The notes below the pieces were generated by a model. That model worked only from the letters and a program-made list of their open reading frames with translations, did no database searches and was not told the origin of the DNA. The translations under genes were made by a program, and so were the position numbers. A stretch of 47,560 bases of DNA, taken from the NCBI GenBank assembly GCA_036521995.1, contig DATDGR010000218.1, forward strand, positions 1-47,560, given 5' to 3'. Each line of letters begins with the position of its first letter. Position 1 is the first letter of the stretch. This document shows, in pieces, positions 1 to 8,029 of the stretch. This DNA comes from Gp13-AA77 sp036521995 (GTDB taxonomy: Bacteria; Acidobacteriota; Terriglobia; UBA7540).

Positions 1-69
1 AACCAAAACCGGACTTCGTCGACATTAACTTATTGCCGACAAAAAATGGTCTTGACTTTGGGGTCCACT

Positions 70-171
70 TCAGCCCTGAGAGTATCCAGCACTTGTGGCC
101 GCCGCCATGTTGCTAACGGCAGGGGTTGCGGACACAGCCAAAACCACGGATAGAATGTATCGAGCCAGCAT
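70..171 (-). CDS. Short signal-peptide-like ORF, possibly the start of a broken gene
   Basis: I do not recognise this gene. A minus-strand ATG at 171 follows a good ribosome site (AAAGGAG, about 7 nt upstream) and opens with MLARYILSVVLAVSATPAVS, which looks like a signal peptide. The frame stops after 33 residues at 70. A second minus-strand frame over bases 1-120 stays open to the window edge, so the real gene may switch frame near position 110 and continue to the left. Either this is a tiny secreted peptide or the 5' end of a frameshifted gene; the good ribosome site is the main reason to list it. Confidence 0.3.
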   Translation of the reverse strand: MLARYILSVVLAVSATPAVSNMAAATSAGYSQG

Positions 172-452
172 GTTAGTTTCTCCTTTGTTTTGGATTTGCC
201 TTCGGGAGCAGCCTTCACCGCTCTCATCCTTCTAAGCGGGAAAAGTGGCAGAGCGGGGTCACTCCCCGCGCCCCCAAGGACGGCCTCGCCGGGGCTGGAA
301 CACAACGGAGTTCTGCGATCTTCCAAATCAAGGCGCTGACCCATTCCGTGCTCGGCTGTGAGCCGCTCCGCCGACGCCGCCCCGGGGCTGGGCGGGAATG
401 TCCGACCGGTTTGACAGCCTCCCATGGCCTCGTTATAGTGGCCTCATCCCTT

Positions 453-1088
453 ATGCCGTCGCGCGTTCTGAGCCCCGCCAACGAAATCACGATCCTTCGC
501 CTGATCTTTGTTCCCGTTTTTGCCATCCTGGTCGTGGAAGGGCACGATCTGGCAGCGCTGATCGTGCTGGGCGTCGCCGCCCTCTCGGACCTGGCCGATG
601 GTTTTGTGGCTCGCACCTTCCAGCAGCAGACGCCGCTCGGCGTGGCGCTCGATCCGATCGCGGATAAGGTGCTGATGACGACGGCCTATCTGGCGCTGGC
701 GTTTCGAGGGGCGCTGCCCTGGTGGCTCACCATCGTGGTGATCAGCCGGGACGTGGCCATCCTGCTGACGGCCGGCGTGATCAGTCTGGTTGCAGGTTAT
801 CGTCCCTTTCCGCCGAGCCTGCTCGGCAAGGCTTCGACCGGCGCCCAGGTGGGGACCGTTTTCCTTGCCCTGGCGGCGCGGGTGCAACTGCCGGTCGCTC
901 CCCCCTGGTTGCTGCATGGGCTGATCGATCTCACCGCGGCGCTGGCCGCAGCTTCGGGTCTCCACTATCTGTTTCTGGCGCGCAACCGGTTTGGGCTGGC
1001 CTCGCCGCCCGCGCCTGCCGCAGGCAGCCCGGCTAAATCTCGTTCCAGTGACCTGCCCGAGGTGAAGGTCCGGGTGAAGTTGAAGTAG
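453..1088 (+). CDS. CDP-alcohol phosphatidyltransferase (phosphatidylglycerophosphate or cardiolipin synthase type)
   Basis: This is an integral membrane enzyme of phospholipid synthesis that moves a phosphatidyl group from CDP-diacylglycerol to an alcohol. The family signature DG-x2-AR-x8-G-x3-D-x3-D is complete: D49, G50, A53, R54, G63, D67, D71 in the 211-residue protein. The N-terminus (SPANEITILRLIFVPVF) resembles PgsA, whereas a later ISRDVAILL segment is closer to eukaryotic-type cardiolipin synthases, so the acceptor (glycerol-3-phosphate or phosphatidylglycerol) is not settled. Several hydrophobic helices are visible and the last 30 residues are polar. I chose the ATG at 453; an in-frame GTG at 348 would add an Arg-rich, unlikely leader. 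The next gene starts 66 bases downstream on the same strand. Confidence 0.85.
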   Translation: MPSRVLSPANEITILRLIFVPVFAILVVEGHDLAALIVLGVAALSDLADGFVARTFQQQTPLGVALDPIADKVLMTTAYLALAFRGALPWWLTIVVISRDVAILLTAGVISLVAGYRPFPPSLLGKASTGAQVGTVFLALAARVQLPVAPPWLLHGLIDLTAALAAASGLHYLFLARNRFGLASPPAPAAGSPAKSRSSDLPEVKVRVKLK

Positions 1089-1154
1089 CGCGCCGGGGCG
1101 GCTGCGAACTTTTGACTTTCAACTTTCGACTCTTGACTGTCACAATAGCCTGCT

Positions 1155-2333
1155 ATGGGCACTGAACTGCGATTCGCGACCCTGGCCGTCCACGCCGGGG
1201 AGAACGTCTGCCCGGTGACCGGTGCGGTGGACACACCGATCTACCAATCAACCACTTTTGCGGCCGCCGACTCGGACGAGATGGCCGCCGTTTACGGGGG
1301 CGAAAAGCCGGGCTACATGTACACGCGCTACGGCAACCCCACGATTCATGCGCTGGAGGAGAAGGTGGCGGCGCTCGAGGGCGGGGAAGCTGCGCTGGCC
1401 ACGGCAGCGGGCATGGCGGCGATCTCAACCGCCATTCTGGGTTATGTCCAGGCGGGCGACCACGTGGTGGGTTCGCGCTCACTGTACGGCGCAGCCTATA
1501 ATTTCCTCAACACCAAGCTGCCGCGGATGGGCGCCTCAGCCACCTTCGTGCCCTCGCTGACGGTCGAGGACTTCGAGCGCGCGATTCTGCCGACCACGCG
1601 CCTGATCTATCTGGAAACACCCACCAACCCGGTTCTGGACATTCTTGACGTCCGCGCCCTGGCCGAACTTGGGCGGTCGCGCGGCATCCCCACCATGATC
1701 GACAACACCTTCGCCAGCCCCGCACTGCAGCAACCGTTGAAGCTCGGGATCACGGTGGTGGTGCATTCGGCGACGAAGTACCTTTGCGGACACGGCGACG
1801 CCATGGGTGGCGCGATTATCGGGCCCAAGGACTATATCGCTTATCTCCTGCGGGAAGTGTTCCGCGATTTCGGCGGCGTGATGAGCCCGTTTAATGCCTG
1901 GCTGATCCTGCGCGGCATCAGGACGCTCCACTTGCGCATGCCAGCGCATTGCGCCAACGCGCGTCAAGTGGCCGCCTTTCTGTCCGGCCATCCTAAGATC
2001 GAGCGCGTGAACTACCCCGGCCTCGCGCAGCATCCGGGTCATGAGCTGGCCAAGCGGCAGATGAAAGACTTCGGCGCCATGTTGAGCTTTGAGGTGAAGG
2101 GCGGTTACGAAAGCGGCAAGCGGGTGATGGATCGGGTCAGGATCTTTGCCCGTGCCGCCAGCCTGGGGGACACGCGATCCCTGGTGGTGCATTCGGCCTC
2201 GACCAGCCACCGGGCCGTCCCGCGCGATCAGCGCCTGGCGATGGGTATCACCGACGGGCTGGTGCGGCTGTCCATTGGGGTGGAGGCGGCCGAGGACCTG
2301 CTCGAAGACTTGGACCAGGCGCTCGCCTTCTGA
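1155..2333 (+). CDS. PLP-dependent trans-sulfuration enzyme (cystathionine gamma-synthase / O-acetylhomoserine sulfhydrylase family)
   Basis: This is a Cys/Met metabolism PLP enzyme, 392 residues, the usual family length. The PLP lysine is K208 in VVVHSATKYLCGHGD. Other landmarks are YMYTRYGNPT (54-63), which supplies the phosphate-binding Tyr and Arg of the neighbouring subunit, AAGMAAISTAIL (84-95), YLETPTNPVLDI (152-163), and IDNTFASP (182-189). The C-terminal SLGDTRSLVVHSAS and RLSIGVE motifs are also typical. Family members range over cystathionine gamma-synthase, cystathionine gamma-lyase, methionine gamma-lyase and O-acylhomoserine sulfhydrylase, and sequence reading alone does not separate them. 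The sulfite/APS reductase operon 33 kb away would supply sulfide if this were a sulfhydrylase, but that link is inference. Confidence 0.9.
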   Translation: MGTELRFATLAVHAGENVCPVTGAVDTPIYQSTTFAAADSDEMAAVYGGEKPGYMYTRYGNPTIHALEEKVAALEGGEAALATAAGMAAISTAILGYVQAGDHVVGSRSLYGAAYNFLNTKLPRMGASATFVPSLTVEDFERAILPTTRLIYLETPTNPVLDILDVRALAELGRSRGIPTMIDNTFASPALQQPLKLGITVVVHSATKYLCGHGDAMGGAIIGPKDYIAYLLREVFRDFGGVMSPFNAWLILRGIRTLHLRMPAHCANARQVAAFLSGHPKIERVNYPGLAQHPGHELAKRQMKDFGAMLSFEVKGGYESGKRVMDRVRIFARAASLGDTRSLVVHSASTSHRAVPRDQRLAMGITDGLVRLSIGVEAAEDLLEDLDQALAF

Positions 2334-2381
2334 GCGGTTTGGCGGCGGCCGGTGCAGTAAGTTCCAATCGGGGTTGAGCCC

Positions 2382-2492
2382 TTGAAGATTCCCTGGCTGA
2401 AAGCCATTTTGACGGACGTGCAGTTCTGGGTCCCGGTGGCAGTGCTCTTCCTGGGGATTTTTCTACTCGTCGGGCTTCGCTTGGGAGCATAG
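2382..2492 (+). CDS. Small single-span membrane protein (36 residues)
   Basis: A short ORF starting with TTG and ending with TAG at 2490-2492. It encodes a basic/amphipathic N-terminus (KIPWLKAILTDVQFW) followed by one hydrophobic helix (VPVAVLFLGIFLLVGL) and a short tail. The layout (aromatic residues at the membrane edge, one clean span, stop right after) is typical of real micro-membrane proteins and not of out-of-frame GC-rich sequence. I recall similar very short membrane proteins in acidobacterial genomes but cannot verify homology here. The gap between the PLP enzyme and the sugar transporter is otherwise empty. Function unknown; the weak ribosome site and the TTG start are the main doubts. 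Confidence 0.45.
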   Translation: MKIPWLKAILTDVQFWVPVAVLFLGIFLLVGLRLGA

Positions 2493-2596
2493 CCGGCTGG
2501 ACTTGCAGGAAGGGCGCCCTTTCAGCAATCCCGACAAGGCCTCCATTGTCCTTAGCATCTCAGCCCGGCATTTTAGTGCCTGCCCGACGGCGCTCG

Positions 2597-3844
2597 ATGC
2601 ATCAAGTGGGCGTGGTTTGCGGATTTGCGGCCGGGGCTGGGCTGGGCGCGGCCGAAGCTCCCACCAAGCTGGTGACCGCGGGGCTCTCTCCGTTCTTGAT
2701 CTCGCTCGGCATGGTGGCAGGGGTCTTCGTGGGACGCTGGACCGTGCCCGCGCTGCTGAAAGGTACGGGCTTCGTGTTCGCCGACCTCCGCCGGCGCCCC
2801 CATCTGGCGGTGTGGGCGATCATTGCCGGGGCCCTGTGGGCGGTTGCAAACACTCTCACGGTATTTGCCATTCGCGACGTCGGGCTCTCCATCGCCTTCC
2901 CGTTGTGGAACACCAACAGCCTGGTCGGGGTCCTGTGGGGCTACCTGTTCTTCCGGGAATTGCGCGGCGCCGGCACCCGCACCTGGACTAAGGTAGCGGG
3001 CGGAGCGCTCATCATTGTGGCGGGAGCTATCCTGCTAGGCTATGCATCCTCCTCCGGAGCCACCTCGTTTTCGCCGCGGCCGGCGGCTGGTGTGGCCGCC
3101 GCCCTGGGCGCCGCCCTCCTCTGGGGGACGATGTATATCCCGTATCGCAAGGCTTATCTGAGTGGCATGAATCCCCTCTCTTTCGTGACGGTCTTCACGG
3201 TGGGGGAGGTGAGCACAGTGCTGATCCTGGCCCTGACGTTTGAATCCGGCTGGCATCCTCTGGTCGCGGCGCTCGCTGATGCCCGGCCGTGGCTTTTCTG
3301 GCTGTTCCTGGGAGGATTCTGTTGGGTGATCGGCGACTTGTTCCAGCAGTACGCCGCCAAGTACATCGGAATCGGGCGAGGCATACCGCTTTCGAATACC
3401 AATCAACTCTGGGGCCTGGCTTGGGGGGCGCTCGTGTTTGGAGAGCTCTCGGGAGCCGACCCGACGGTGCGCATTCTCGTGCTGGCAGGCTCAGCCGCCA
3501 TGATCCTGGGCACAATTGCTATTGCCAGCGCAAGCGCGCCTTCGGGCGAGCAGGCGGCGCGAAGCCGCGCGGTAGCACGCGAGTGTGACCGCTACGGTCT
3601 CGATCCGGATCAGGTGGAGGCCGCGCTGGCCGGTGAAGATTGTCCAGAGCGCGAGCGCCGAGGCCGCTGGTTGGACTTGCTGGTGGCCGCCGTGGCCGTG
3701 GGAACCTTTGTGTGGCTGGGCGCTTCGGCTCGCCGCCCCGCCATCGAGATGAACCTAGCCGCGATGGCCGTTCTGTCTGCAGCGACGCTGGCGGTGCTCA
3801 TCGCAGCAGGCTATGCGCTCTGGAAGCGAACGCGATTCGCCTGA
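2597..3844 (+). CDS. GRP-type sugar transporter (DMT superfamily) with an extra C-terminal membrane domain
   Basis: This is a polytopic membrane protein with about ten helices in the pattern of the glucose/ribose uptake (GRP) family of the drug/metabolite superfamily. Two homologous halves show the same sequence idea: GLSIAFPLWNTNSLVGVLWGY in the first half (only part quoted matters: PLWNTNSLVG) and GRGIPLSNTNQLWGLAWGAL in the second. I prefer the ATG at 2597, which puts the first helix directly at the N-terminus; an upstream TTG at 2546 would add 17 residues without a better ribosome site. After the transporter core, residues from about 325 form a charged linker (ECDRYGLDPDQVEAAL) and two further membrane spans that are not part of the usual 10-helix fold. 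The substrate is not deducible. It converges with the APC permease gene. Confidence 0.75.
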   Translation: MHQVGVVCGFAAGAGLGAAEAPTKLVTAGLSPFLISLGMVAGVFVGRWTVPALLKGTGFVFADLRRRPHLAVWAIIAGALWAVANTLTVFAIRDVGLSIAFPLWNTNSLVGVLWGYLFFRELRGAGTRTWTKVAGGALIIVAGAILLGYASSSGATSFSPRPAAGVAAALGAALLWGTMYIPYRKAYLSGMNPLSFVTVFTVGEVSTVLILALTFESGWHPLVAALADARPWLFWLFLGGFCWVIGDLFQQYAAKYIGIGRGIPLSNTNQLWGLAWGALVFGELSGADPTVRILVLAGSAAMILGTIAIASASAPSGEQAARSRAVARECDRYGLDPDQVEAALAGEDCPERERRGRWLDLLVAAVAVGTFVWLGASARRPAIEMNLAAMAVLSAATLAVLIAAGYALWKRTRFA

Positions 3845-3920
3845 GCGGCCTGAGAGGGATGACTGCGGCCCTGCCCCTCGAACGGGATGGACCTCAATCT
3901 CCAGGCGCTGCCCATCTGCA

Positions 3921-5396
3921 TCAAACTGTGGTCGTGCGACCTTGGTTCTGCCGTTCCACCCTGGTCTTGCCATTCCAATAGATCGCCACACCGACACCGA
4001 GAAGGATGGCAGTCAGACCGACCAGCTTGGTGGCCGCCAGCAACTTGTGGGGTTCGTTCGGAGGCGGAATGAGAGACAGGAAAATGGCCAGGGTGGTGGT
4101 GGCGAACCCTAGCCCGCCGAGACCTAGAGCCGTAGGCCTGCCGCCCGGCACACGGATCACATCCGGTCCGGCTCGCTCGCGCTGCAGGGCGATCATGGAG
4201 GCAAAAAGGAACAAATAGGGAATGAAATAGGTGATGACGCCCATGGAGATCAGCACCTCATAGGCACCCCTCACACTGGTGCCGGCTTGGCCGAGGAAGA
4301 CGAAGACCATGCCCGCGATCGATTGCGCCCAGATGGCAACGTGCGGCGTTCGATAGTGGGGGTGCAGCCTCCCGAAGGCCGCAGGCAGGTAGCGGTCGAT
4401 GCCGGCTACGAAAGGCAGGCGCGCCGTCGCAGCCAGGAAGGCGCCCGCCGCTCCAAGATTGCTGAGCGAGATCAGCAAGGCAACGATCGGGATGAGCACG
4501 GTGAATCCCAAACGCTGACCGGTGATGGTTACAGCCTGAATCAGACCCTGAAGGTCGCTGACCGCGCGGCCCGGCAGCGCCAACAGCACAAAAAAAGTGC
4601 CGACGATGTAGGCGAGAGTCATGATTGCGCCTCCGAGCAGAAGCGCGCGCGGGATAGTGCGGCGGGCGTCCTGGATTTCTTCTCCCATGAATGAGGCGGC
4701 TTCGCAACCGCCGAAGGCGAAAGCGATCGTGGACCAGAAGATAATGTCGTGCAGATGCGTGCTCGGGATCAGGCTTTTCGACGTGAAGTGGGTGGCCGCG
4801 CCGAAGCGGTGCCAGGAGACCACCCCCAGGGCGACCACAATCAGCACAGGCACCCACACCCCGACGGCGCCCACGTTGTTCAGCCACTTGCCAAGGTTCA
4901 AGCCGACCACGTTCAGCAGCGTGGGGAAGACGAGACCGAGCAAAGCGAAACCGAGAAAATAAAGGCGGTTCGACGCCAGGGCCTGCCAGCGCTGGCCGCC
5001 CAGAAACAGAGCGTTACTGGCCGCGAAGTAGAGAATGGCCGGAAAATAGGGCAGGTTGCTGGTCCAGTACGTCCAGGCTGACATGAAACCGGCAAAATCA
5101 CCGAAGGCGCGCTTGCTCCACACGTAGAGCCCACCCTCGTCAGGATGACGGGACGAGAGCTCCACCACCGAGAGCGCCAGCGGAATATAGAACGCCAACC
5201 AAGCCATCACCCACACCACGATCGCACTGGGCCCGGCGGCCGCCGCGGTCGCAATCCACCGCAAGCTCACGCCGGTCACCACGTAAAAGACCACTAGGTC
5301 GCGAAAGCCCAGGGTTCGCGGCGGCCGGATGGAGACGTCGATGGGTTGGGGCGCGGCGGGCGCAGGGCGCTCACCGGCGGAAAGATTGTCGGTCAA
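3921..5396 (-). CDS. APC-superfamily amino acid permease
   Basis: A roughly 490-residue inner-membrane transporter with about 12 helices. The first helix region (LGFRDLVVFYVVTGVSLRW) is followed by the conserved HPDEGGLYVWSKRAFGDFAG segment, and then by a FGGCEAASFMGEEIQDARRT stretch (only key part: GGCEAASFMGEEI), both diagnostic of the APC family (amino acid/polyamine/antiporter proteins). I chose a TTG start at 5396 because GGAG lies five bases upstream; a longer in-frame ORF reaches 5546 but its extra 50 residues look non-coding and overlap the promoter region of the divergent channel gene. Substrate could be a glutamate-, glutamine- or other amino acid; nothing in the context decides it. 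Confidence 0.85.
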   Translation of the reverse strand: MTDNLSAGERPAPAAPQPIDVSIRPPRTLGFRDLVVFYVVTGVSLRWIATAAAAGPSAIVVWVMAWLAFYIPLALSVVELSSRHPDEGGLYVWSKRAFGDFAGFMSAWTYWTSNLPYFPAILYFAASNALFLGGQRWQALASNRLYFLGFALLGLVFPTLLNVVGLNLGKWLNNVGAVGVWVPVLIVVALGVVSWHRFGAATHFTSKSLIPSTHLHDIIFWSTIAFAFGGCEAASFMGEEIQDARRTIPRALLLGGAIMTLAYIVGTFFVLLALPGRAVSDLQGLIQAVTITGQRLGFTVLIPIVALLISLSNLGAAGAFLAATARLPFVAGIDRYLPAAFGRLHPHYRTPHVAIWAQSIAGMVFVFLGQAGTSVRGAYEVLISMGVITYFIPYLFLFASMIALQRERAGPDVIRVPGGRPTALGLGGLGFATTTLAIFLSLIPPPNEPHKLLAATKLVGLTAILLGVGVAIYWNGKTRVERQNQGRTTTV

Positions 5397-5566
5397 GGTT
5401 CTCCGAGTCCATAAGGCTGGACGCCGCCGCTCCGCCGGGCGGGTTTGACCCGCCGGCAGCGAGGCACACTTGATAACACTCTTGGCCGATTCCGGCAAGC
5501 AGAACCTTGTTTCGGCCAACCCAATTGCTTCGTGCAATTGTCGCAAGCTATCCTGAAAGTGATCTT

Positions 5567-6772
5567 ATGCCCCTACCACCTCAGTTCACCTTGCCAAACC
5601 GATTGGCGTCGCTGGCTCCGTTCGAAGAGGCGCAGCCAACAGGGCTTCAGGGACTGGCGCGCGCCCTGCACATCCCGCCGACCGTCATCGATATCGCCGC
5701 GGTAGGCACGCTTCTGGTGGCGGCCGTCCTGATGGCCTTTGGTCTCAGGCACCTCTGCCGCCGTTACGCCCGCAGACTGGCCAGGACGTGGGGTGAGTTT
5801 GTTTTCCTCCTGCTGGAACCGCTTCCCATTCCTCTACTCGTCCTGGCGGCGCTCTATGCTGCATTGGAATGGTTCAACCTGCCGCGCAAGTGGGACCATG
5901 TCGGCTCCGAGGCCATCCTGGTCCTGGTCATCGTTGTGCTGTTCTACGTCCCGGCCAAGGTCATCACCCTGTTGCTGCGTCGCGTCAAGCAGAAACAGCC
6001 GGAGCTTGAACGGGTGACACAGCCGGCCAGCTTTTTTGTTCGGGTCTTCTTTTCGCTGGTGGCGGTTATCGTCATCCTCCAGAACCTGGGTATCCATCTC
6101 ACCGCCCTCTGGACCACCCTGGGTGTGGGCAGCGTGGCTGTGGCCCTGGCTCTCCAGGACACGCTGGGCAATTTCTTCGCGGGGCTCTACCTGCTGGCCG
6201 ATCGTCCCGTCAACCCGGGCGACTATATCCGGGTTGAGCCTTCGGGCCCGGAAGGATTTGTGGTGCGAATCGGCTGGGGTTCGACATGGCTGCGGAATGG
6301 CCAGAACAACATGGTGGTGCAGCCCAACTCCACCCTGGCAAAGGCGGTGATCACCAACTTTTCGTTTCCTGAAGAGCGCCTACAGGTCTCGGTGCAGGTG
6401 GGGGTGGCCTACGGCACCGATCCGCGGCGAGTGGAAAAGCTCCTGATCGACATCGTGCGACAGCTCGAGGAGGAAGGCTTCGAGGGTGTGCTCAAGTACC
6501 CGGAGCCGACCGCTCTGTTGGCTCCTGGTTTTGGGGCCTCCTCGCTGGATTTCACCTTGAACGTGCAGGCGCGACGTCTGTCGGACCAGACCAGAGTGCA
6601 AAGCGAGCTGCGCAAGCGCATCCTGGAGCGTTTCTCTCAGGAAGGAATCACGATGCCGTTTCCTACGCAATCACTCGTTCTTGACTCTTCCACCTTGACC
6701 CAGTTGCGTAAGGAGGCGGCAGCGCCTATGGCTAATTCCTGGCCACAGGAGAAGCGGGAGGCTCCGCCTTGA
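5567..6772 (+). CDS. MscS-family small-conductance mechanosensitive channel
   Basis: A 401-residue inner-membrane channel that releases solutes on hypo-osmotic shock. Hydrophobic helices occupy about residues 45-65, 85-105, 120-145 and 165-190. The pore helix and beta domain are clear: VGSVAVALALQDTLGNFFAG is the Gly/Ala-rich TM3, followed by LLADRPVNPGDYIRV and later GWGSTWLRNGQNNMVVQPNS, the usual MscS_TM and beta-domain landmarks. The C-terminal alpha/beta domain (SVQVGVAYGTDPRRVEKLL) ends with FPTQSLVL, typical of the family. The ATG at 5567 is chosen; an upstream TTG at 5507 lacks support. It is divergently arranged with the APC permease, sharing about 170 bases of upstream DNA. Confidence 0.92.
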   Translation: MPLPPQFTLPNRLASLAPFEEAQPTGLQGLARALHIPPTVIDIAAVGTLLVAAVLMAFGLRHLCRRYARRLARTWGEFVFLLLEPLPIPLLVLAALYAALEWFNLPRKWDHVGSEAILVLVIVVLFYVPAKVITLLLRRVKQKQPELERVTQPASFFVRVFFSLVAVIVILQNLGIHLTALWTTLGVGSVAVALALQDTLGNFFAGLYLLADRPVNPGDYIRVEPSGPEGFVVRIGWGSTWLRNGQNNMVVQPNSTLAKAVITNFSFPEERLQVSVQVGVAYGTDPRRVEKLLIDIVRQLEEEGFEGVLKYPEPTALLAPGFGASSLDFTLNVQARRLSDQTRVQSELRKRILERFSQEGITMPFPTQSLVLDSSTLTQLRKEAAAPMANSWPQEKREAPP

Positions 6773-6954
6773 GTGTGATAGCATCTAACAATAAGAGATG
6801 AAGGAAACCGGGCGATTCCGCCTGAGGCGGTTGCCTGACGAACGGGCTTTCTGGCGAAAGGGTGGAGCCGGGTACTTCTCCGGATTCGCCCGAGAGAGTT
6901 GAGCAATTTCTCGCCAGGGTGTCCGCGAACGATATCTTGTTTAGGAGGAAACTG

Positions 6955-7602
6955 ATGGGATCTTCAACTGCTGCCAAAGGAGGCGCTGTGCCTTTTTCAG
7001 TCCCGCCGCTACCCTACGCGTTTGACGCGCTCGAACCCTATATCGACAAGCTGACCATGGAAATTCACCATGACAAGCATCATGGTGCTTACGTGACGAA
7101 TCTCAACAAGGCGCTGGAGTCGGCCCCGAACGTGGCGGGGAGCACACTCGAGCAACTGCTGGCCAACAACTGCGCGCTGGTTCCGGAGAACATCCGCACC
7201 GCCGTGCGCAACAACGCCGGCGGCCACGCCAATCATTCTCTGTTCTGGACCTTGATGGGTGCCCACAAGGGCGGCGAGCCCAAGGGCAAGATTGCCGAGG
7301 CCATCACCGGCACTTTCGGCGGGTTCGCCCAGTTCAAGGAGAAGCTGACCGCCGCCGCAACCACGCGCTTTGGGTCCGGCTGGGCCTGGCTGGTCCGCGA
7401 CAGCTCCGGCAAGCTGGACATCTACTCCACCGCGAATCAGGACAGCCCTCTGATGGAAGGTAAGTTTCCCATTCTCGGCCTCGACGTCTGGGAGCACGCT
7501 TACTACCTGAAGTACCAGAACCGCCGGCCCGAGTACATCACGAACTGGTGGAATGTGGTCGATTGGGACGCCGTCGAGAACCGGCTTTCCGCCGGAAGGT
7601 AA
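6955..7602 (+). CDS. sod: Superoxide dismutase, Fe/Mn family
   Basis: This enzyme dismutates superoxide to oxygen and hydrogen peroxide. All metal ligands are present: the first His in MEIHHDKHHGAYV (about residue 38), the second His in GGHANHSLFW, and the Asp and His of LDVWEHAYYLKYQNRRPEY. The GGHANHSLFW and DVWEHAYYL forms fit Mn or cambialistic enzymes, but Fe cannot be excluded. The ATG at 6955 has a near-perfect AGGAGG seven bases upstream, which decides the start over an in-frame GTG 31 codons earlier. The 215-residue length and lack of a signal peptide indicate a cytoplasmic enzyme. It appears to be transcribed alone; a GC-rich hairpin follows the stop codon. Confidence 0.95.
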   Translation: MGSSTAAKGGAVPFSVPPLPYAFDALEPYIDKLTMEIHHDKHHGAYVTNLNKALESAPNVAGSTLEQLLANNCALVPENIRTAVRNNAGGHANHSLFWTLMGAHKGGEPKGKIAEAITGTFGGFAQFKEKLTAAATTRFGSGWAWLVRDSSGKLDIYSTANQDSPLMEGKFPILGLDVWEHAYYLKYQNRRPEYITNWWNVVDWDAVENRLSAGR

Positions 7603-7604
7603 CA

Positions 7605-7621
7605 GGCCTCCGCCCGAGGCC
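7605..7621 (+). terminator. Possible terminator hairpin after sod
   Basis: A six-base-pair stem (GGCCTC / GAGGCC) with a five-base loop starts two bases after the sod stop codon. There is no T-run after it, so it is at best a weak or factor-dependent terminator. Confidence 0.3.
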
Positions 7622-7804
7622 GGAAGAAAACGGGCACAGAATGTCCTAAAGGGGATGCGACTCTAGAGTGCCGCTCAAGGCGGACACAAACCAGCGCGGC
7701 GGGGCATTCATCCCTGGCCCCACTCTTCGGTACAGGCTTATCTGCGCCCAGAGCCATACTATTCCCGTCAAGTTCCGGGCGTCAAGGCTCTGCTTCCTCC
7801 CGCG

Positions 7805-7973
7805 AAGCTTGGTCTGCGCGATTCGGAAGGGCCAGGTTCGGTGGCCGAGGAACGGAGACATCCGAGTGCAGAACAGGTTCATCGATCAGGTCTACGGCCT
7901 GGCTGCCTGAACTCACTCCTCGGTGGCCGTCCGAGCCAATCCTCGTCCTCTCTTCAGTCTTTGCAAGACATCC
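7805..7973 (+). mobile_element. IS6-family remnant: transposase tail and right terminal repeat
   Basis: Bases 7817-7973 match, in inverted orientation, the right end of a second IS6 remnant at 16157-16310. Read on the plus strand the remnant begins with the last transposase residues (IRKGQVRW, the standard C-terminal motif of IS6 transposases), continues through the element's roughly 130-base non-coding tail, and ends with TTTGCAAGACATCC, the reverse complement of a GGNNNTGTTGCAAA-type IS6 terminal repeat with one mismatch. Everything left of about 7805 that should encode the transposase is gone. The remaining DNA between sod and the Tm-1 operon (7622-7804 and 7974-8029) shows nothing I recognise. 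Confidence 0.75.
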
Positions 7974-8029
7974 GTGAAGCACATCCACGTTGTCGGGTGC
8001 TTGAAGACTTTTGTGAGGATCTCGCCGGA

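Noticed and set aside
1089..1154. Possible SAM-type riboswitch before the trans-sulfuration gene
   Set aside because: The gap of 66 bases is too short and contains no conserved core or terminator.
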